Assembly (NCBI GenBank): GCA_021777035.1
Contig: JAIQZR010000156.1
Span: forward strand, 1 to 32,745
Direction: 5' to 3'
Source of the DNA: Candidatus Scalindua sp.
GTDB lineage: Bacteria > Planctomycetota > Brocadiia > Brocadiales > Scalinduaceae
Length of the DNA: 32,745 nt
Shown here: positions 23,993 through 32,745 of the stretch, in pieces
Layout of the letters: each line of letters begins with the position of its first letter
Numbering within the stretch: the stretch's first letter is position 1
The notes under the pieces: model-generated
The model's input: the letters and a program-made list of their open reading frames with translations, nothing else
Told to the model about the DNA's origin: nothing
Database searches by the model: none
Position numbers and translations under genes: made by a program

Positions 23993-24982
23993 TTACCACT
24001 TAATAACAGACGAACCCCATGTTAAACCTCCTCCGAATGCAACTAAAATTGCCGTATCGCCTGGTTTTAACAAGTCCCCCTTCACTATCTCATCAATTGC
24101 TATAGGAATAGAGGCAGAAGATGTGTTACCATATCGGTTAATGTTAATGTACGCTTTTTCCCTTGGTAGCCCCAGCTTTTCCATCGCCGCTTCAATTATT
24201 CTAATGTTACTTTGATGCGGAATAACCATATCAAAATCTTCTACCTGCATGTCATTTGCAGCAGCGGCCTTAGTGATTACATCGACCATGTTAATAATGG
24301 CTTGCTTAAATACCTCTTTACCTCTTAACTTAATATAATGCGAATGCGATTCGACAGTCTCATGTGATGCAGGTAATTTAGAACCACCTGCCGGTAGCGT
24401 CAATAACTCTGCCTGACTACCATCCGAACCCAAATGGGTAGTAACTATTTCCCGTCCGCCATTACCTTGTTGAACGACTACCGCACCAGCTCCATCACCA
24501 AAGAGAATACATGTCGACCTGTCTGTATAGTCAGTGATCTTTGACATACATTCTGCCCCCACAACCAATACTGTTTTCATGGCTCCGGACGCAACAAAAC
24601 TTTTGGCTACAGACAACGCATAAACAAATCCTGAGCAAGCTGCTAATAAATCAAAAGATCCTGCATTCTGCGCGCCTATCTTCTCCTGTATATAACAAGA
24701 AGTAGAGGGGAATAAACAATCGGGCGTGACAGTGGAAGTTATTATTAGATCTACTTCAGTGGGTAAGACATTTGCGTCATCCAGCGCACGCAAAGACGCT
24801 TCAACCGCCAGATCCGAAGCAGCAACTCCATTTTCTACAATACGTCTTTCACTTATTCCCGTGCGCTTGGTGATCCATTCATCTGTTGTATCCAGCATCT
24901 TAGACAGATCATCATTGGTGAGTACTTTTTCGGGTAAAAAAGACCCTACCCCTGTAATCGATGCCTTATATCCTTTTTCCAT
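23993..24982 (-). CDS. fabH: 3-oxoacyl-[acyl-carrier-protein] synthase III
   Basis: FabH starts fatty-acid synthesis by condensing acyl-CoA with malonyl-ACP. The Cys-His-Asn triad is C116 (LLAACSGFVY), H256 (IPHQSN) and N286 (YGNTSSAS). The N-terminal ITGVGSFLPEKVLTN and DEWITKRTGI are characteristic. The length of 329 residues is usual. It lies 34 bases after plsX in the rpmF-plsX-fabH order common in bacteria. Confidence 0.95.
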   Translation of the reverse strand: MEKGYKASITGVGSFLPEKVLTNDDLSKMLDTTDEWITKRTGISERRIVENGVAASDLAVEASLRALDDANVLPTEVDLIITSTVTPDCLFPSTSCYIQEKIGAQNAGSFDLLAACSGFVYALSVAKSFVASGAMKTVLVVGAECMSKITDYTDRSTCILFGDGAGAVVVQQGNGGREIVTTHLGSDGSQAELLTLPAGGSKLPASHETVESHSHYIKLRGKEVFKQAIINMVDVITKAAAANDMQVEDFDMVIPHQSNIRIIEAAMEKLGLPREKAYININRYGNTSSASIPIAIDEIVKGDLLKPGDTAILVAFGGGLTWGSSVIKW

Positions 24983-25016
24983 TAATTATCCTAATTAAAT
25001 TAGGAAATTTGGCTTA

Positions 25017-26036
25017 TTATGTAGCTGTCACGAGTGACGAATTCGCCTTCTCGAGCTCAGAGTTAATATGTTTATTTACTTCGTACTTACCAAATTGTAT
25101 AGCTTCTCTTATTGCGTTTTGAATTGTCTTGGAATCTGACCTGCCATGAGAAATAATACTGATACCATCGATCCCAAGTAGCGGTACACCACCGTATTCA
25201 GTATAATCCATTTTACTGTACAGATGCTCTCGAACAGGCTTACAAAGCCAGGATCCCAGTCTGGTCAAGACACTCTTATTCGCCTCCGAGGCAAAAGCAG
25301 ATAACATGCTTATCGAAAGCCCTTCGGCAAATTTCAGCAAAACATTACCAACAAAACCTTCACAAACAACTATATCAAACTTACCATCAAAGACGTCACG
25401 TCCTTCAGCATTTCCAACAAAATTCAGATTAGTACTTGAAAGAAGAGCAAAAGTCTCTTTTACCAACTCATTACCCTTTGCATCCTCCTCTCCAATATTT
25501 AAAAGCCCTACTCTCGGTTTTTCAATATTTAATACGTACTTACAAAAAACCGATGCCATGACTCCATATTGCATTAGATGAGCAGGCTTGCATTGAATGT
25601 TTGCTCCAGCATCGATTACCATGCATGCACCATGAAAAGTCGGTATAGACACAGCAATCCCCGGACGTTTTACATGTTCTAACGTACGAAGAAATAAGGA
25701 TGATGCGGCTACAGTTGCACCTGTGTTTCCCGCACTTACTACAGCATCTGCCGCTTTCTCCGCAACCAGCTTGACACCCTTGGTAATTGATGAATCAGCT
25801 TTTTTCCGCACAGCCACAGTTGCAGACTCATTCATATCTACTACTTGTGAGGCATGCACAACGGATATATTGTCAAGTGTGGCACCACCACACGCGGACA
25901 ATTCACTTTGAATTCGACCCTGATCACCTACCAATATTATCTCGTGATCGGTATAGAATCGTGCAGCTGCCACTGCTCCCTTTACAATCTCAACAGGAGC
26001 TGCATCTCCACCCATTGCATCAACAGCAATTCGCAT
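25017..26036 (-). CDS. plsX: Phosphate acyltransferase PlsX
   Basis: PlsX converts acyl-ACP to acyl-phosphate for PlsY, linking fatty-acid to phospholipid synthesis as a peripheral membrane protein. The start at ATG 26036 gives MRIAVDAMGGDAAP, the family N-terminus; the frame extends upstream to 26087 but overlaps rpmF and lacks similarity. Other motifs are DAGANIQCKPAHLMQYG, LLNIGEEDAKGN and VVCEGFVGNVLLKFAEG. Length is 339 residues. It starts 2 bases after the rpmF stop, so the two are translationally close. Confidence 0.95.
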   Translation of the reverse strand: MRIAVDAMGGDAAPVEIVKGAVAAARFYTDHEIILVGDQGRIQSELSACGGATLDNISVVHASQVVDMNESATVAVRKKADSSITKGVKLVAEKAADAVVSAGNTGATVAASSLFLRTLEHVKRPGIAVSIPTFHGACMVIDAGANIQCKPAHLMQYGVMASVFCKYVLNIEKPRVGLLNIGEEDAKGNELVKETFALLSSTNLNFVGNAEGRDVFDGKFDIVVCEGFVGNVLLKFAEGLSISMLSAFASEANKSVLTRLGSWLCKPVREHLYSKMDYTEYGGVPLLGIDGISIISHGRSDSKTIQNAIREAIQFGKYEVNKHINSELEKANSSLVTAT

Positions 26037-26038
26037 AA

Positions 26039-26269
26039 CTATGCTCTCTCTACAGCTATTACTTGTTGGCCACGATAATAGCCACAATTATGACAAACTG
26101 TGTGTGGCTTTTTTATTTGTTTACAATGAGGACAAATAAACTTTTTTGATCTACTACCTGACGTACTCCCCGCAAATTCAGAGCGTGGAACATTAGGCGG
26201 TGTCAGAGCGTCATGTGAACGTCTCTTACCTGACCTTGAACTAGATTGTCTTCTTTTAGGAACTGCCAT
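26039..26269 (-). CDS. rpmF: Ribosomal protein bL32
   Basis: This is a small basic large-subunit protein of 76 residues beginning MAVPKRRQSSSRSGKRRSHDAL, with the zinc-ribbon pairs CPHC and CHNC. The usual partner order rpmF-plsX-fabH is kept. The upstream in-frame start at 26284 would add five residues and is less likely, since the protein normally begins MAVPKR. It is preceded by a long leader with a strong hairpin (26302-26391) and a near-consensus promoter. Confidence 0.95.
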   Translation of the reverse strand: MAVPKRRQSSSRSGKRRSHDALTPPNVPRSEFAGSTSGSRSKKFICPHCKQIKKPHTVCHNCGYYRGQQVIAVERA

Positions 26270-26301
26270 TATGGTAACTCTCAACTATAAAATCTAAAAT
26301 A

Positions 26302-26391
26302 AATAAGGGAAGAATGAGAAAGAAAGGGGAAAAGTATAAGGCATTATCTTTACTACCAAGCCTCCCGTTACTTTCTTGTTCTTCCCTTATT
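26302..26391 (-). promoter_or_regulatory. Long-stem leader hairpin ahead of rpmF
   Basis: 26302-26322 is complementary to 26371-26391 at 19 of 21 positions, including 13 uninterrupted pairs, around a 48-base loop. It lies wholly between the predicted transcription start (about 26445) and the rpmF ATG, so it will be part of the mRNA. It matches no riboswitch I recognise. It could control translation, act in RNase processing or attenuate read-through from alaS. Confidence 0.6.
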
Positions 26392-26452
26392 CAGCCTATC
26401 TCCTTTAATCTCATAAACTTACAAGAGCATCAGCTGGATCAATAATTTCATC

Positions 26453-26481
26453 ATTCTATATCTGTACCTTGTGTTTGTCAA
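26453..26481 (-). promoter_or_regulatory. Sigma-70-like promoter of rpmF-plsX-fabH
   Basis: On the minus strand consensus TTGACA (26476-26481) and TAGAAT (26453-26458, five of six) are spaced by 17 bases. It is in the gap after alaS and implies a leader of about 175 bases. Confidence 0.65.
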
Positions 26482-26514
26482 GCAAAAACATCATTGACAA
26501 GATTTCTCAGTAGA

Positions 26515-29169
26515 TCACACATGATCCTCTATTTTATTTTGTAGTATCTTGAACCCTAAGTCCATGGCGTCATATATCTTATCCGGGAGCTGGCCACCAG
26601 CCTGAGCCATATCTGCGCGTCCACCACCTCCCCCTCCCACAATTTTTGCAACCTCCCCGGCAATTTTACCGGCATGAAGCCCTTTCTTCACCAAATCACT
26701 ACTCAATGAGGCTATCAATGTGACTCTACCATTCTCTACAGTTCCTAATATTATAGCAACAGACCCCAGACTCTTTTTTATCAAGTCGACCGTCTTTCTC
26801 AAATCATCAACTCCCACTCCTTTTACCACCTCTGTTACAACTTTTACCCCTAATACTTCTTTGGCTTTGGAAGTAAAGTCAGAAGAATATTTCTGTACGC
26901 TATCTCTGCTTGCCTTCTGTACCTCTTTTTTAAAACTCTTTATTTGCTGCATCAACTCTTCAGCACGTTGAACGACCGTGCTCTCCTGTGTTTCAAGCAC
27001 ACCGCACAATCTTTCCAACGTCTCTTCCTTTCGCCTTGCCCATGCAATGGCTTCATTTCCAGTAACAGCCTCTATCCTGCGTATTCCTGCTGCTATTGAT
27101 GATTCACTAATAATCTTAAATAATCCTATTTCGCCGGTATTATCGACATGAGTGCCCCCGCAGAGTTCCTGACTGTAATCTCCAATATTTACAACCCTGA
27201 CATTCTCACCATATTTTTCTCCAAACAATGCCGTAGCGCCTGCTTTCCTGGCCTGGTCTAATGCCATTTGATCTGTAATTACAGAAGCATTTTCCATAAC
27301 CCTCCCATTCATCAGTTCTTCTATCCTTGTGATTTCGGCTTCTTTAACACCCTCAAAATGGTGAAAGTCAAAACGTAGCCTTTCCGGGGTTACAGAAGAT
27401 CCAGATTGTTCGGCATGTTGCCCTACTACTTGTCGTAAAACAGAATGAAGTAGATGCGTTGCTGAATGATTGCGTTTTATGGCGTCTCTTCGTTCTACAT
27501 CAATAACACAAGTAACGTTTTCATTGGCCTTGATCTTACCATCTACCACCTTGCCAATATGCACTATTATGTCATTGACTTTCTTTGTATTGCTAATCTC
27601 GACCTTTGAGTCATTTGTTTGAATTATACCAGTATCACCAACCTGGCCACCAGCCTCCGCATAAAAAGGAGTTTGATCCAGCACTATGTGAATTTCCTGC
27701 CCTGCTTCAGCAGAATCAACCAATTGTTCATCTACAATCAAACCGATGACCTTACTCTCTGTTTCACACTTTTCGTAACCCTGGAAAATCGTCTCTTTTA
27801 CTGTTTCTTTAATTATGCCTATCGGACCCTCATCAAATATATTACCGGTCATTTGCGTAGAAGACCTTGCCTGCTCACGCTGTTTTTCCATTTCTCTCTC
27901 AAAACCCTCTTTATCAACGGTCAGGTTGTTTTCTGCTACGGTTGACTCTGTTATTTCGAATGGAAAACCAAAGGTGTCATATAGTTGAAAAGCATCCTGA
28001 CCAGACAACATCTTCTGTCCGCTACTGCGAAGGCCTTCCATAAGTTCGTCCAGTCTCTTACTACCCATAAACAAGGTTTCATGAAACCGTTCCTCTTCAT
28101 TCTTGATAATTCTTGCAATGTTTTCCCGACGTTGCTTTATTTCAGGGTAAGCATCATGCATCACCTCAGCAATTACGGGAACAAGTTTGTAGAGAAAGCA
28201 CTCCTCTTTCCCCAATTTTAACCCATCACGAACCGCTCTTCTTAAAAGTCTTCTCTCTACATAACCCCTGCCTTCGTTACCAGGCAGAACACCATCTGAG
28301 ATACAAAATATTATTGCCCTTATATGGTCGGCTATTCTATTCATCATCTTGCCGTTTTCTGTCTGGCTATCGTATTCTACTTCAACAAGTTCAGAAATAT
28401 TTTGAATTATCGGTTCAAATATATCTATTTCAAAATTTGTACTGACACCCTGAACAACACTGGCCATTCTTTCGAGACCCATTCCCGTATCGACATTCTT
28501 ATTTGGCAGGGGGTTAAGCACCCCTCCGTCTCTTCTGTCAAACTGTGTAAAAACAAGATTCCACACCTCGACAAAACGCTCACAATCACAATCCGGGGCA
28601 CACTCTTTCCTTCTGCATCCAATGTTCTCTCCACGATCGTAAAAGATTTCTGAGCACGGACCACAAGGGCCGTTAGGGCCCTCTGAGGGAGCGCTTGCCG
28701 GCCAGTAATTTTCCTTTTCTCCAAACCGGTATATCTTATCTTCTGGAATTCCAATCTTATTGAGCCATATCCCATAAGACTCTTCGTCATCCTGGAAAAT
28801 GCTAACTGACAATCTTTCTTCCGGTAGCTTCATCTCATTAAGCATAAATTCCCATGCCATCTCTATTGCCTCTAACTTAAAATAATCTCCAAAGGAAAAG
28901 TTACCTAGCATCTCAAAAAAAGTATGATGTGTAGGGGTTTTACCCACATTATCTATATCACCTGTTCGGATACATTTTTGACATGTAGTAGCTTTATTTA
29001 CATCCAGCGTTCCCTTACCCAAAAACATATCTTTGAACTGGTTCATCCCTGCACCGGTGAACAGCAGTGTTGGATCATCTTCCGGGACAAGTGAATCACT
29101 TGGCAAAAGAGAATGCCCTTTTTTCTCGAAAAAACTTAAATATTTCCTTCTAATTTCGTTAGTTTTCAT
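26515..29169 (-). CDS. alaS: Alanyl-tRNA synthetase
   Basis: AlaS charges tRNA-Ala and edits mischarged Ser/Gly. The 884-residue protein starts MKTNEIRRKYLSFFEKKGH, the family N-terminus, at ATG 29169; a TTG-started extension to 29211 has no similarity. The class II core (about residues 1-230) includes FTGAGMNQFKDMFLG and GPNGPCGPCSEI. The editing domain has HSATHLLH (zinc His pair) and CGGTH. A coiled segment and the C-Ala domain with GGGGGGRADMAQAGG end the protein. Cys-rich CRRKECAPDCDC near residue 190 is an elaboration seen in some AlaS. It is a single gene with a gap of 245 bp to rpmF. Confidence 0.97.
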   Translation of the reverse strand: MKTNEIRRKYLSFFEKKGHSLLPSDSLVPEDDPTLLFTGAGMNQFKDMFLGKGTLDVNKATTCQKCIRTGDIDNVGKTPTHHTFFEMLGNFSFGDYFKLEAIEMAWEFMLNEMKLPEERLSVSIFQDDEESYGIWLNKIGIPEDKIYRFGEKENYWPASAPSEGPNGPCGPCSEIFYDRGENIGCRRKECAPDCDCERFVEVWNLVFTQFDRRDGGVLNPLPNKNVDTGMGLERMASVVQGVSTNFEIDIFEPIIQNISELVEVEYDSQTENGKMMNRIADHIRAIIFCISDGVLPGNEGRGYVERRLLRRAVRDGLKLGKEECFLYKLVPVIAEVMHDAYPEIKQRRENIARIIKNEEERFHETLFMGSKRLDELMEGLRSSGQKMLSGQDAFQLYDTFGFPFEITESTVAENNLTVDKEGFEREMEKQREQARSSTQMTGNIFDEGPIGIIKETVKETIFQGYEKCETESKVIGLIVDEQLVDSAEAGQEIHIVLDQTPFYAEAGGQVGDTGIIQTNDSKVEISNTKKVNDIIVHIGKVVDGKIKANENVTCVIDVERRDAIKRNHSATHLLHSVLRQVVGQHAEQSGSSVTPERLRFDFHHFEGVKEAEITRIEELMNGRVMENASVITDQMALDQARKAGATALFGEKYGENVRVVNIGDYSQELCGGTHVDNTGEIGLFKIISESSIAAGIRRIEAVTGNEAIAWARRKEETLERLCGVLETQESTVVQRAEELMQQIKSFKKEVQKASRDSVQKYSSDFTSKAKEVLGVKVVTEVVKGVGVDDLRKTVDLIKKSLGSVAIILGTVENGRVTLIASLSSDLVKKGLHAGKIAGEVAKIVGGGGGGRADMAQAGGQLPDKIYDAMDLGFKILQNKIEDHV

Positions 29170-29289
29170 AATTATAAGCTGATATTCTACATGCCTTAAT
29201 AGCGAAATCAAGCCAAATATTATTACAGAAAAACTGTCTCATTGGCCTTGTCAGTTACTTCTAAATGCATAGAGTATATTAATTTAGCG

Positions 29290-29317
29290 TTGACAACATT
29301 AAACCACCAGATATAAT
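29290..29317 (+). promoter_or_regulatory. Sigma-70-like promoter for ilvD
   Basis: Perfect TTGACA (29290-29295) and perfect TATAAT (29312-29317) with 16-base spacing, 63 bases ahead of the chosen ilvD start. Confidence 0.7.
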
Positions 29318-29379
29318 TTTATCACAATTTTAATGAAAATAAACTTGAGTATTTATTGATAAATAGAAAGGACATAAAC

Positions 29380-31035
29380 TTGCGTAGCGATACTATTACG
29401 TGTGGAATTGAGAGGTCACCGGCAAGGGCATTACTCTACGCGACCGGGCTGACTAAGGAAAGCATGAGTAAACCGTTTATAGGCATTGCCAGTAGTTTTA
29501 CGGACTTAATTCCGGGACACACCCACATGAGAAAGCTTGAAAGGGATATAGAGAAAGGCATACATGCGGCAGGAGGCGTCAGCTTCATTTTTGGTGTACC
29601 CGGTATCTGTGACGGAATTGCCATGGGGCATAAAGGGATGAGTTACTCTCTCTCGTCGAGAGAATTAATTGCCGATTTAATAGAAACTGTCACAAATGCA
29701 CACTGCCTGGACGGACTGATATTGTTAACTAATTGCGACAAGATTACTCCCGGAATGCTTATGGGCGCGGCCAGAATAGATGTCCCCACTATTGCAGTGA
29801 CAGGCGGACCAATGATTTCAGGACGCCGCAACATGAAAAAACTCTCTCTGGTTCGTGATACTTTTGAGGCCGTCGGTAGAAAACAAAAAGGTGAAATCAG
29901 TGAGGAGGAGCTTGAATCTCTTGAGAAAGAAGCGTGTCCCGGACCCGGATCGTGTCAGGGATTATATACGGCAAACACAATGGCCTGTGTAACTGAAGCG
30001 CTGGGAATGTCGTTACCTGGATGTGCCGCATCTCTGGCCATTTCAGCTGAAAAAGAAAGAATAGCCTATAAAAGTGGAGAAAGAGTAGTTGAATTAGTAA
30101 GAAAAGGGGTAAGCACTAGAAAAATTATGACTCGTGAGGCATTTGACAATGCGATATTAATAGATATGACACTTGGAGGCTCAACAAATACTTGTCTCCA
30201 TATTCCCGCAATATCCCACGAAGTCGGCATTGACATAGAACTGGACCGCTTCGATGAAATCAGCAGAAAAGTACCCCAGATAACAAATCTACGTCCAGGT
30301 GGTGAGCACTTTATGGAAGACCTTTTCTATGCGGGTGGTATTCCGGCAACAATGAAGAGGCTTGAGGACGACATTAATGATTGCGAAACAGTCAGTGGTT
30401 TCAGCACAAAAGAAATTGCAAAACAGGCAATCGTCTATGATGATGATATTATACGAACAAAAGAGAACGCCTATAGTAAGGAAGGTGGTATAGCAGTACT
30501 TCGTGGAAATATAGCACCGGATGGCGCCATAATTAAGCAAAGCGCACTATCTGAAGATATGATGGTTTTCAAAGGTACGGCCAAGGTCTTTGGGAGTGAA
30601 GAAGAAGCGATGAAGGCAATCATGGATAAGAAAATTTCTAAGGGATCGGTAATGATTATCAGATATGAAGGCCCTCGTGGTGGTCCCGGGATGAGAGAAA
30701 TGTTGTCGCCCACTGCGGCGCTTGTTGGAATGGGCCTGGATAATTCTGTTGCCTTAATAACAGACGGACGTTTTTCAGGCGGCACAAGAGGCCCCTGCAT
30801 CGGACATGTCTCACCCGAAGCAATGGTAGGCGGGCCGCTAGCCTTGATAGAAGATGATGACGAGATAGTCATTGACATTCCAAATCGCAAATTATATGCT
30901 GTTGTATCTGATTCAGAACTTGATAGCCGCAGGGAAAAATGGACACCGCCTCCGTTGGCAGTTACCAGTGGATGTCTTGTCAGATACGCTAAAAACGTAA
31001 CATCAGCAGACAAAGGAGCTGTTCTGCAGGACTAG
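29380..31035 (+). CDS. ilvD: Dihydroxy-acid dehydratase
   Basis: IlvD dehydrates 2,3-dihydroxy-isovalerate and -methylvalerate in valine, leucine and isoleucine synthesis, using an Fe-S cluster. Motifs are [24 protein letters not shown], the cluster segment [11 protein letters not shown], and [18 protein letters not shown] with the other cysteines. The end has [21 protein letters not shown] chose the TTG at 29380 because AAAGGA sits 7 bases ahead and the protein then begins LRSDTIT, close to the family start; a TTG at 29356 would add 8 residues. Length is 551 residues. It is a single gene followed by tRNA-Gln. Confidence 0.95.
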   Translation: MRSDTITCGIERSPARALLYATGLTKESMSKPFIGIASSFTDLIPGHTHMRKLERDIEKGIHAAGGVSFIFGVPGICDGIAMGHKGMSYSLSSRELIADLIETVTNAHCLDGLILLTNCDKITPGMLMGAARIDVPTIAVTGGPMISGRRNMKKLSLVRDTFEAVGRKQKGEISEEELESLEKEACPGPGSCQGLYTANTMACVTEALGMSLPGCAASLAISAEKERIAYKSGERVVELVRKGVSTRKIMTREAFDNAILIDMTLGGSTNTCLHIPAISHEVGIDIELDRFDEISRKVPQITNLRPGGEHFMEDLFYAGGIPATMKRLEDDINDCETVSGFSTKEIAKQAIVYDDDIIRTKENAYSKEGGIAVLRGNIAPDGAIIKQSALSEDMMVFKGTAKVFGSEEEAMKAIMDKKISKGSVMIIRYEGPRGGPGMREMLSPTAALVGMGLDNSVALITDGRFSGGTRGPCIGHVSPEAMVGGPLALIEDDDEIVIDIPNRKLYAVVSDSELDSRREKWTPPPLAVTSGCLVRYAKNVTSADKGAVLQD

Positions 31036-31039
31036 TAGT

Positions 31040-31054
31040 CAGGAAGTTTTCCTG
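31040..31054 (+). terminator. Hairpin after ilvD
   Basis: CAGGAA, loop GTT and TTCCTG form a 6-bp stem just past the ilvD stop, extendable by three weaker pairs. It lacks a clean T-run, so termination is uncertain. Confidence 0.3.
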
Positions 31055-31089
31055 GTTATTAACCGTTGCAAATTGTCTATACATCGTAT

Positions 31090-31163
31090 TACCCGGTAGT
31101 GTAATGGCAACACTAGAGATTTTGATTCTCTCATTGGAGGTTCGAGTCCTCCCCGGGTAACCA
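31090..31163 (+). tRNA. tRNA-Gln (anticodon TTG)
   Basis: The cloverleaf is readable by eye. The acceptor TACCCGG (31090-31096) pairs with CCGGGTA (31153-31159), and the D arm contains GTGTAATGGCAACAC. The anticodon stem AGAGA/TCTCT encloses loop TTTTGAT with anticodon TTG, and the T arm is GGAGG-TTCGAGT-CCTCC. The discriminator is A, and the CCA end is encoded (31161-31163). It is a single tRNA between ilvD and the radical SAM gene. Confidence 0.95.
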
Positions 31164-31201
31164 CCTAAGAAGAAATATCAATCGTCACAAAATATTTACC
31201 T

Positions 31202-31229
31202 TTGACATTACGTTTTAATGGTATAGAAT
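31202..31229 (+). promoter_or_regulatory. Sigma-70-like promoter for the B12-radical SAM gene
   Basis: Consensus TTGACA (31202-31207) and TAGAAT (31224-31229, five of six) with 16-base spacing. The leader to the ATG at 31313 is about 77 bases. Confidence 0.55.
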
Positions 31230-31312
31230 TTGGTATCCTGATATTTAAAGAAGAGCTCCATTTTTTCTTGCTGTTCTTAATAGTATAAAAATATTAGCGA
31301 AATACTAACATT

Positions 31313-32745
31313 ATGAATGCATTACTGATATATCCTGAATTTCCAGATACGTTCTGGAGTTTCAAACACGCACTTAAGTTCATACGAAAAAAGGCATCAT
31401 TCCCACCACTTGGATTGCTAACTGTAGCCACAATGCTCCCGGAGGAGTGGGCAAAACGCTTAGTGGATGTCAATGTAACAAATCTCACGGACAAAGATCT
31501 GGAATGGGCAGATTATGTATTCTTCAGCAGCATGGTCGTTCAGCGAAAATCTGCTTTTCAACTCCTCGAACGGTGCAAAAAAGCAGGCGTAAAAATTGTT
31601 GCCGGAGGTCCACTGTTTACAAGCGAACATGATCAATTTAAGAATGTCGACCATTTTGTACTCAATGAGGCAGAGATAACCTTACCATCTTTCCTGGAAG
31701 ACCTGAAAAACGGTTGTGCCAAGCCGGTATATAGATCTTCTGATTTTGCGGATGTTCGGGAAACCCCAGCCCCTTTATGGAAACTAGCCGACTTGAATAA
31801 ATACGCCTCTATGGGCATACAATATACGAGAGGCTGTCCATACCAATGCGAGTTTTGTGACGTAACAGCCTTATTTGGTAGACGTACACGAACCAAAAAC
31901 ACGGAACAGATCATTGCGGAACTCGATACTTTCTATAATCTGGGATGGCGTGGAAATGTATTTTTCGTTGATGACAACCTCATAGGAAACAGAAGAAGCC
32001 TCAAGAAAGATTTGCTGCCTGCAATAATCAAGTGGCAGGAAAATCACACTGGAATAACGTTTAATACTGAAGTATCCATCAATCTTGCTAAAGATGAAGT
32101 ATTATTGCAAATGATGTCCAAAGCTGGATTCAACACCGTATTTGTAGGTATCGAGACTCCTGACACAGACAGCTTGGCAGAGTGCGGTAAATCACAGAAC
32201 AAAGACAGAGATTTAGCCGAAGACGTAAGAATTATTCAGCGAGCCGGATTACAGGTACAGGCTGGCTTCATTGTCGGTTTTGATAACGATACGCCATCCA
32301 TATTTCAAAGACAGATTGATTTTATCCAGAAAACCGGAATTGTAACGGCTATGGTAGGCCTGCTCCAGGCTCCAACCGGAACAAGACTGTATGAACGTCT
32401 AAAAAAAGAGGGACGACTGCTTGGACGGATGACTGGAGACAATGCGGACGGTTCTACGAATATAATTCCCAACAACATGGATGCTGACACATGTCGAGAA
32501 GGATACAAGACAATATTGAAACATATATATTCCCCCGAAAATTATTATAAGCGAATTATGACACTCTTCAAAGAGTATAAGTCTCCAACAATTAAGGGCA
32601 CAATTAAATTCGAACATATCGTGGGATTGTTTAATTCCATTTACCGCCTCGGCATTTTTGGCAAGGAACGTGTCCCATTCTGGCGTCTTTTGTTATGGAC
32701 GACTTTTCATCGTCGCGATTTATTCCCGCTAGCCGTTACTCTTGC
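31313..32745 (+). CDS. B12-binding domain radical SAM protein with DUF4070 C-terminus (3' end cut by window)
   Basis: The frame is open from ATG 31313 to the window edge, at least 477 residues. An N-terminal cobalamin-binding-like domain (MNALLIYPEFPDTFWSF..., FPPLGLLTVATMLP, VAGGPL) is followed by the radical SAM motif CPYQCEFC with cysteines at residues 175, 179 and 182, then VFFVDDNL and VFVGIETP. The last part (FKEYKSP, GLFNSIYRLGIFG, RVPFWRLL) matches DUF4070. Such proteins include methylases acting on unactivated carbons (for example hopanoid HpnP-type relatives), but the substrate cannot be read here. The start lacks a clear ribosome binding site. It is partial at the 3' end. Confidence 0.88.
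   Translation, partial: MNALLIYPEFPDTFWSFKHALKFIRKKASFPPLGLLTVATMLPEEWAKRLVDVNVTNLTDKDLEWADYVFFSSMVVQRKSAFQLLERCKKAGVKIVAGGPLFTSEHDQFKNVDHFVLNEAEITLPSFLEDLKNGCAKPVYRSSDFADVRETPAPLWKLADLNKYASMGIQYTRGCPYQCEFCDVTALFGRRTRTKNTEQIIAELDTFYNLGWRGNVFFVDDNLIGNRRSLKKDLLPAIIKWQENHTGITFNTEVSINLAKDEVLLQMMSKAGFNTVFVGIETPDTDSLAECGKSQNKDRDLAEDVRIIQRAGLQVQAGFIVGFDNDTPSIFQRQIDFIQKTGIVTAMVGLLQAPTGTRLYERLKKEGRLLGRMTGDNADGSTNIIPNNMDADTCREGYKTILKHIYSPENYYKRIMTLFKEYKSPTIKGTIKFEHIVGLFNSIYRLGIFGKERVPFWRLLLWTTFHRRDLFPLAVTL

Noticed and set aside
31090-31163. tRNA-Gln as an attachment site of an integrated element
   Set aside because: No integrase gene or duplicated tRNA 3' end is visible within the window.

Overview
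The window is a stretch of AT-rich bacterial chromosome made mostly of housekeeping genes, with one accessory island. The gene content (a DUF1566 surface protein, an rpmF-plsX-fabH/acpP-fabF block, split thiamine-diphosphate decarboxylase genes with a phosphonate-type transaminase, an AmrS radical SAM enzyme, a DUF4070 B12-radical SAM enzyme, GxxExxY and RAYT genes) suggests a deep-branching Gram-negative bacterium. A planctomycete of the anammox group (Brocadiales, Scalindua-like) is my best guess. This rests on overall protein style, not on a marker gene.

Layout. 1-1340: a secreted protein with two DUF1566 domains, then a BIME-like palindromic repeat. 1476-7827: a minus-strand run with nadE, a small cupin, amrS, a SAM hydrolase/adenosyltransferase, bioD, a trans-polyprenyl diphosphate synthase and tatA. 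7999-9524: an assimilatory APS/PAPS reductase convergent with a YggS/PLPHP gene. 9690-12680: an accessory island with a REP hairpin, two relics of a REP-associated tyrosine transposase (RAYT) flanking a FetB-like permease, an orphan XRE regulator, a DUF6726 lipoprotein, and a GxxExxY PD-(D/E)XK-like gene between two 176-bp direct repeats that differ at one base. 12673-14040: nicotinate phosphoribosyltransferase, whose stop codon lies inside one of these repeats. 14505-18163: a five-gene operon behind a near-consensus promoter (phosphonopyruvate decarboxylase alpha and beta, AEP transaminase, nucleotidyltransferase, CDP-alcohol phosphatidyltransferase), which looks like a route to a phosphonolipid or related aminoalkyl head group. 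A double-domain SagB/ThcOx-like oxidoreductase follows (18182-19825). 20082-20483: a hemerythrin-like four-helix protein. 20666-22270: nadB. 22331-26269: fabF, acpP, fabH, plsX and rpmF on the minus strand, with a strong promoter and a long structured leader. 26515-29169: alaS. 29380-31035: ilvD. 31090-31163: tRNA-Gln(TTG). 31313 to the end: a B12-binding radical SAM enzyme cut by the window edge.

How the parts work together. Three NAD genes (nadE, pncB, nadB) cover de novo entry, nicotinate salvage and the final amidation, although they are not one operon. The fab block makes acyl chains and feeds PlsX for phospholipid synthesis, and the phosphonate-type operon could supply a lipid head group. 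The most unusual parts are the GxxExxY cassette between near-identical repeats with 19-bp terminal inverted repeats, the GTAG-hairpin REP family together with dying RAYT genes, the head-group operon that lacks a PEP mutase in the window, and the long-stem leader ahead of rpmF.
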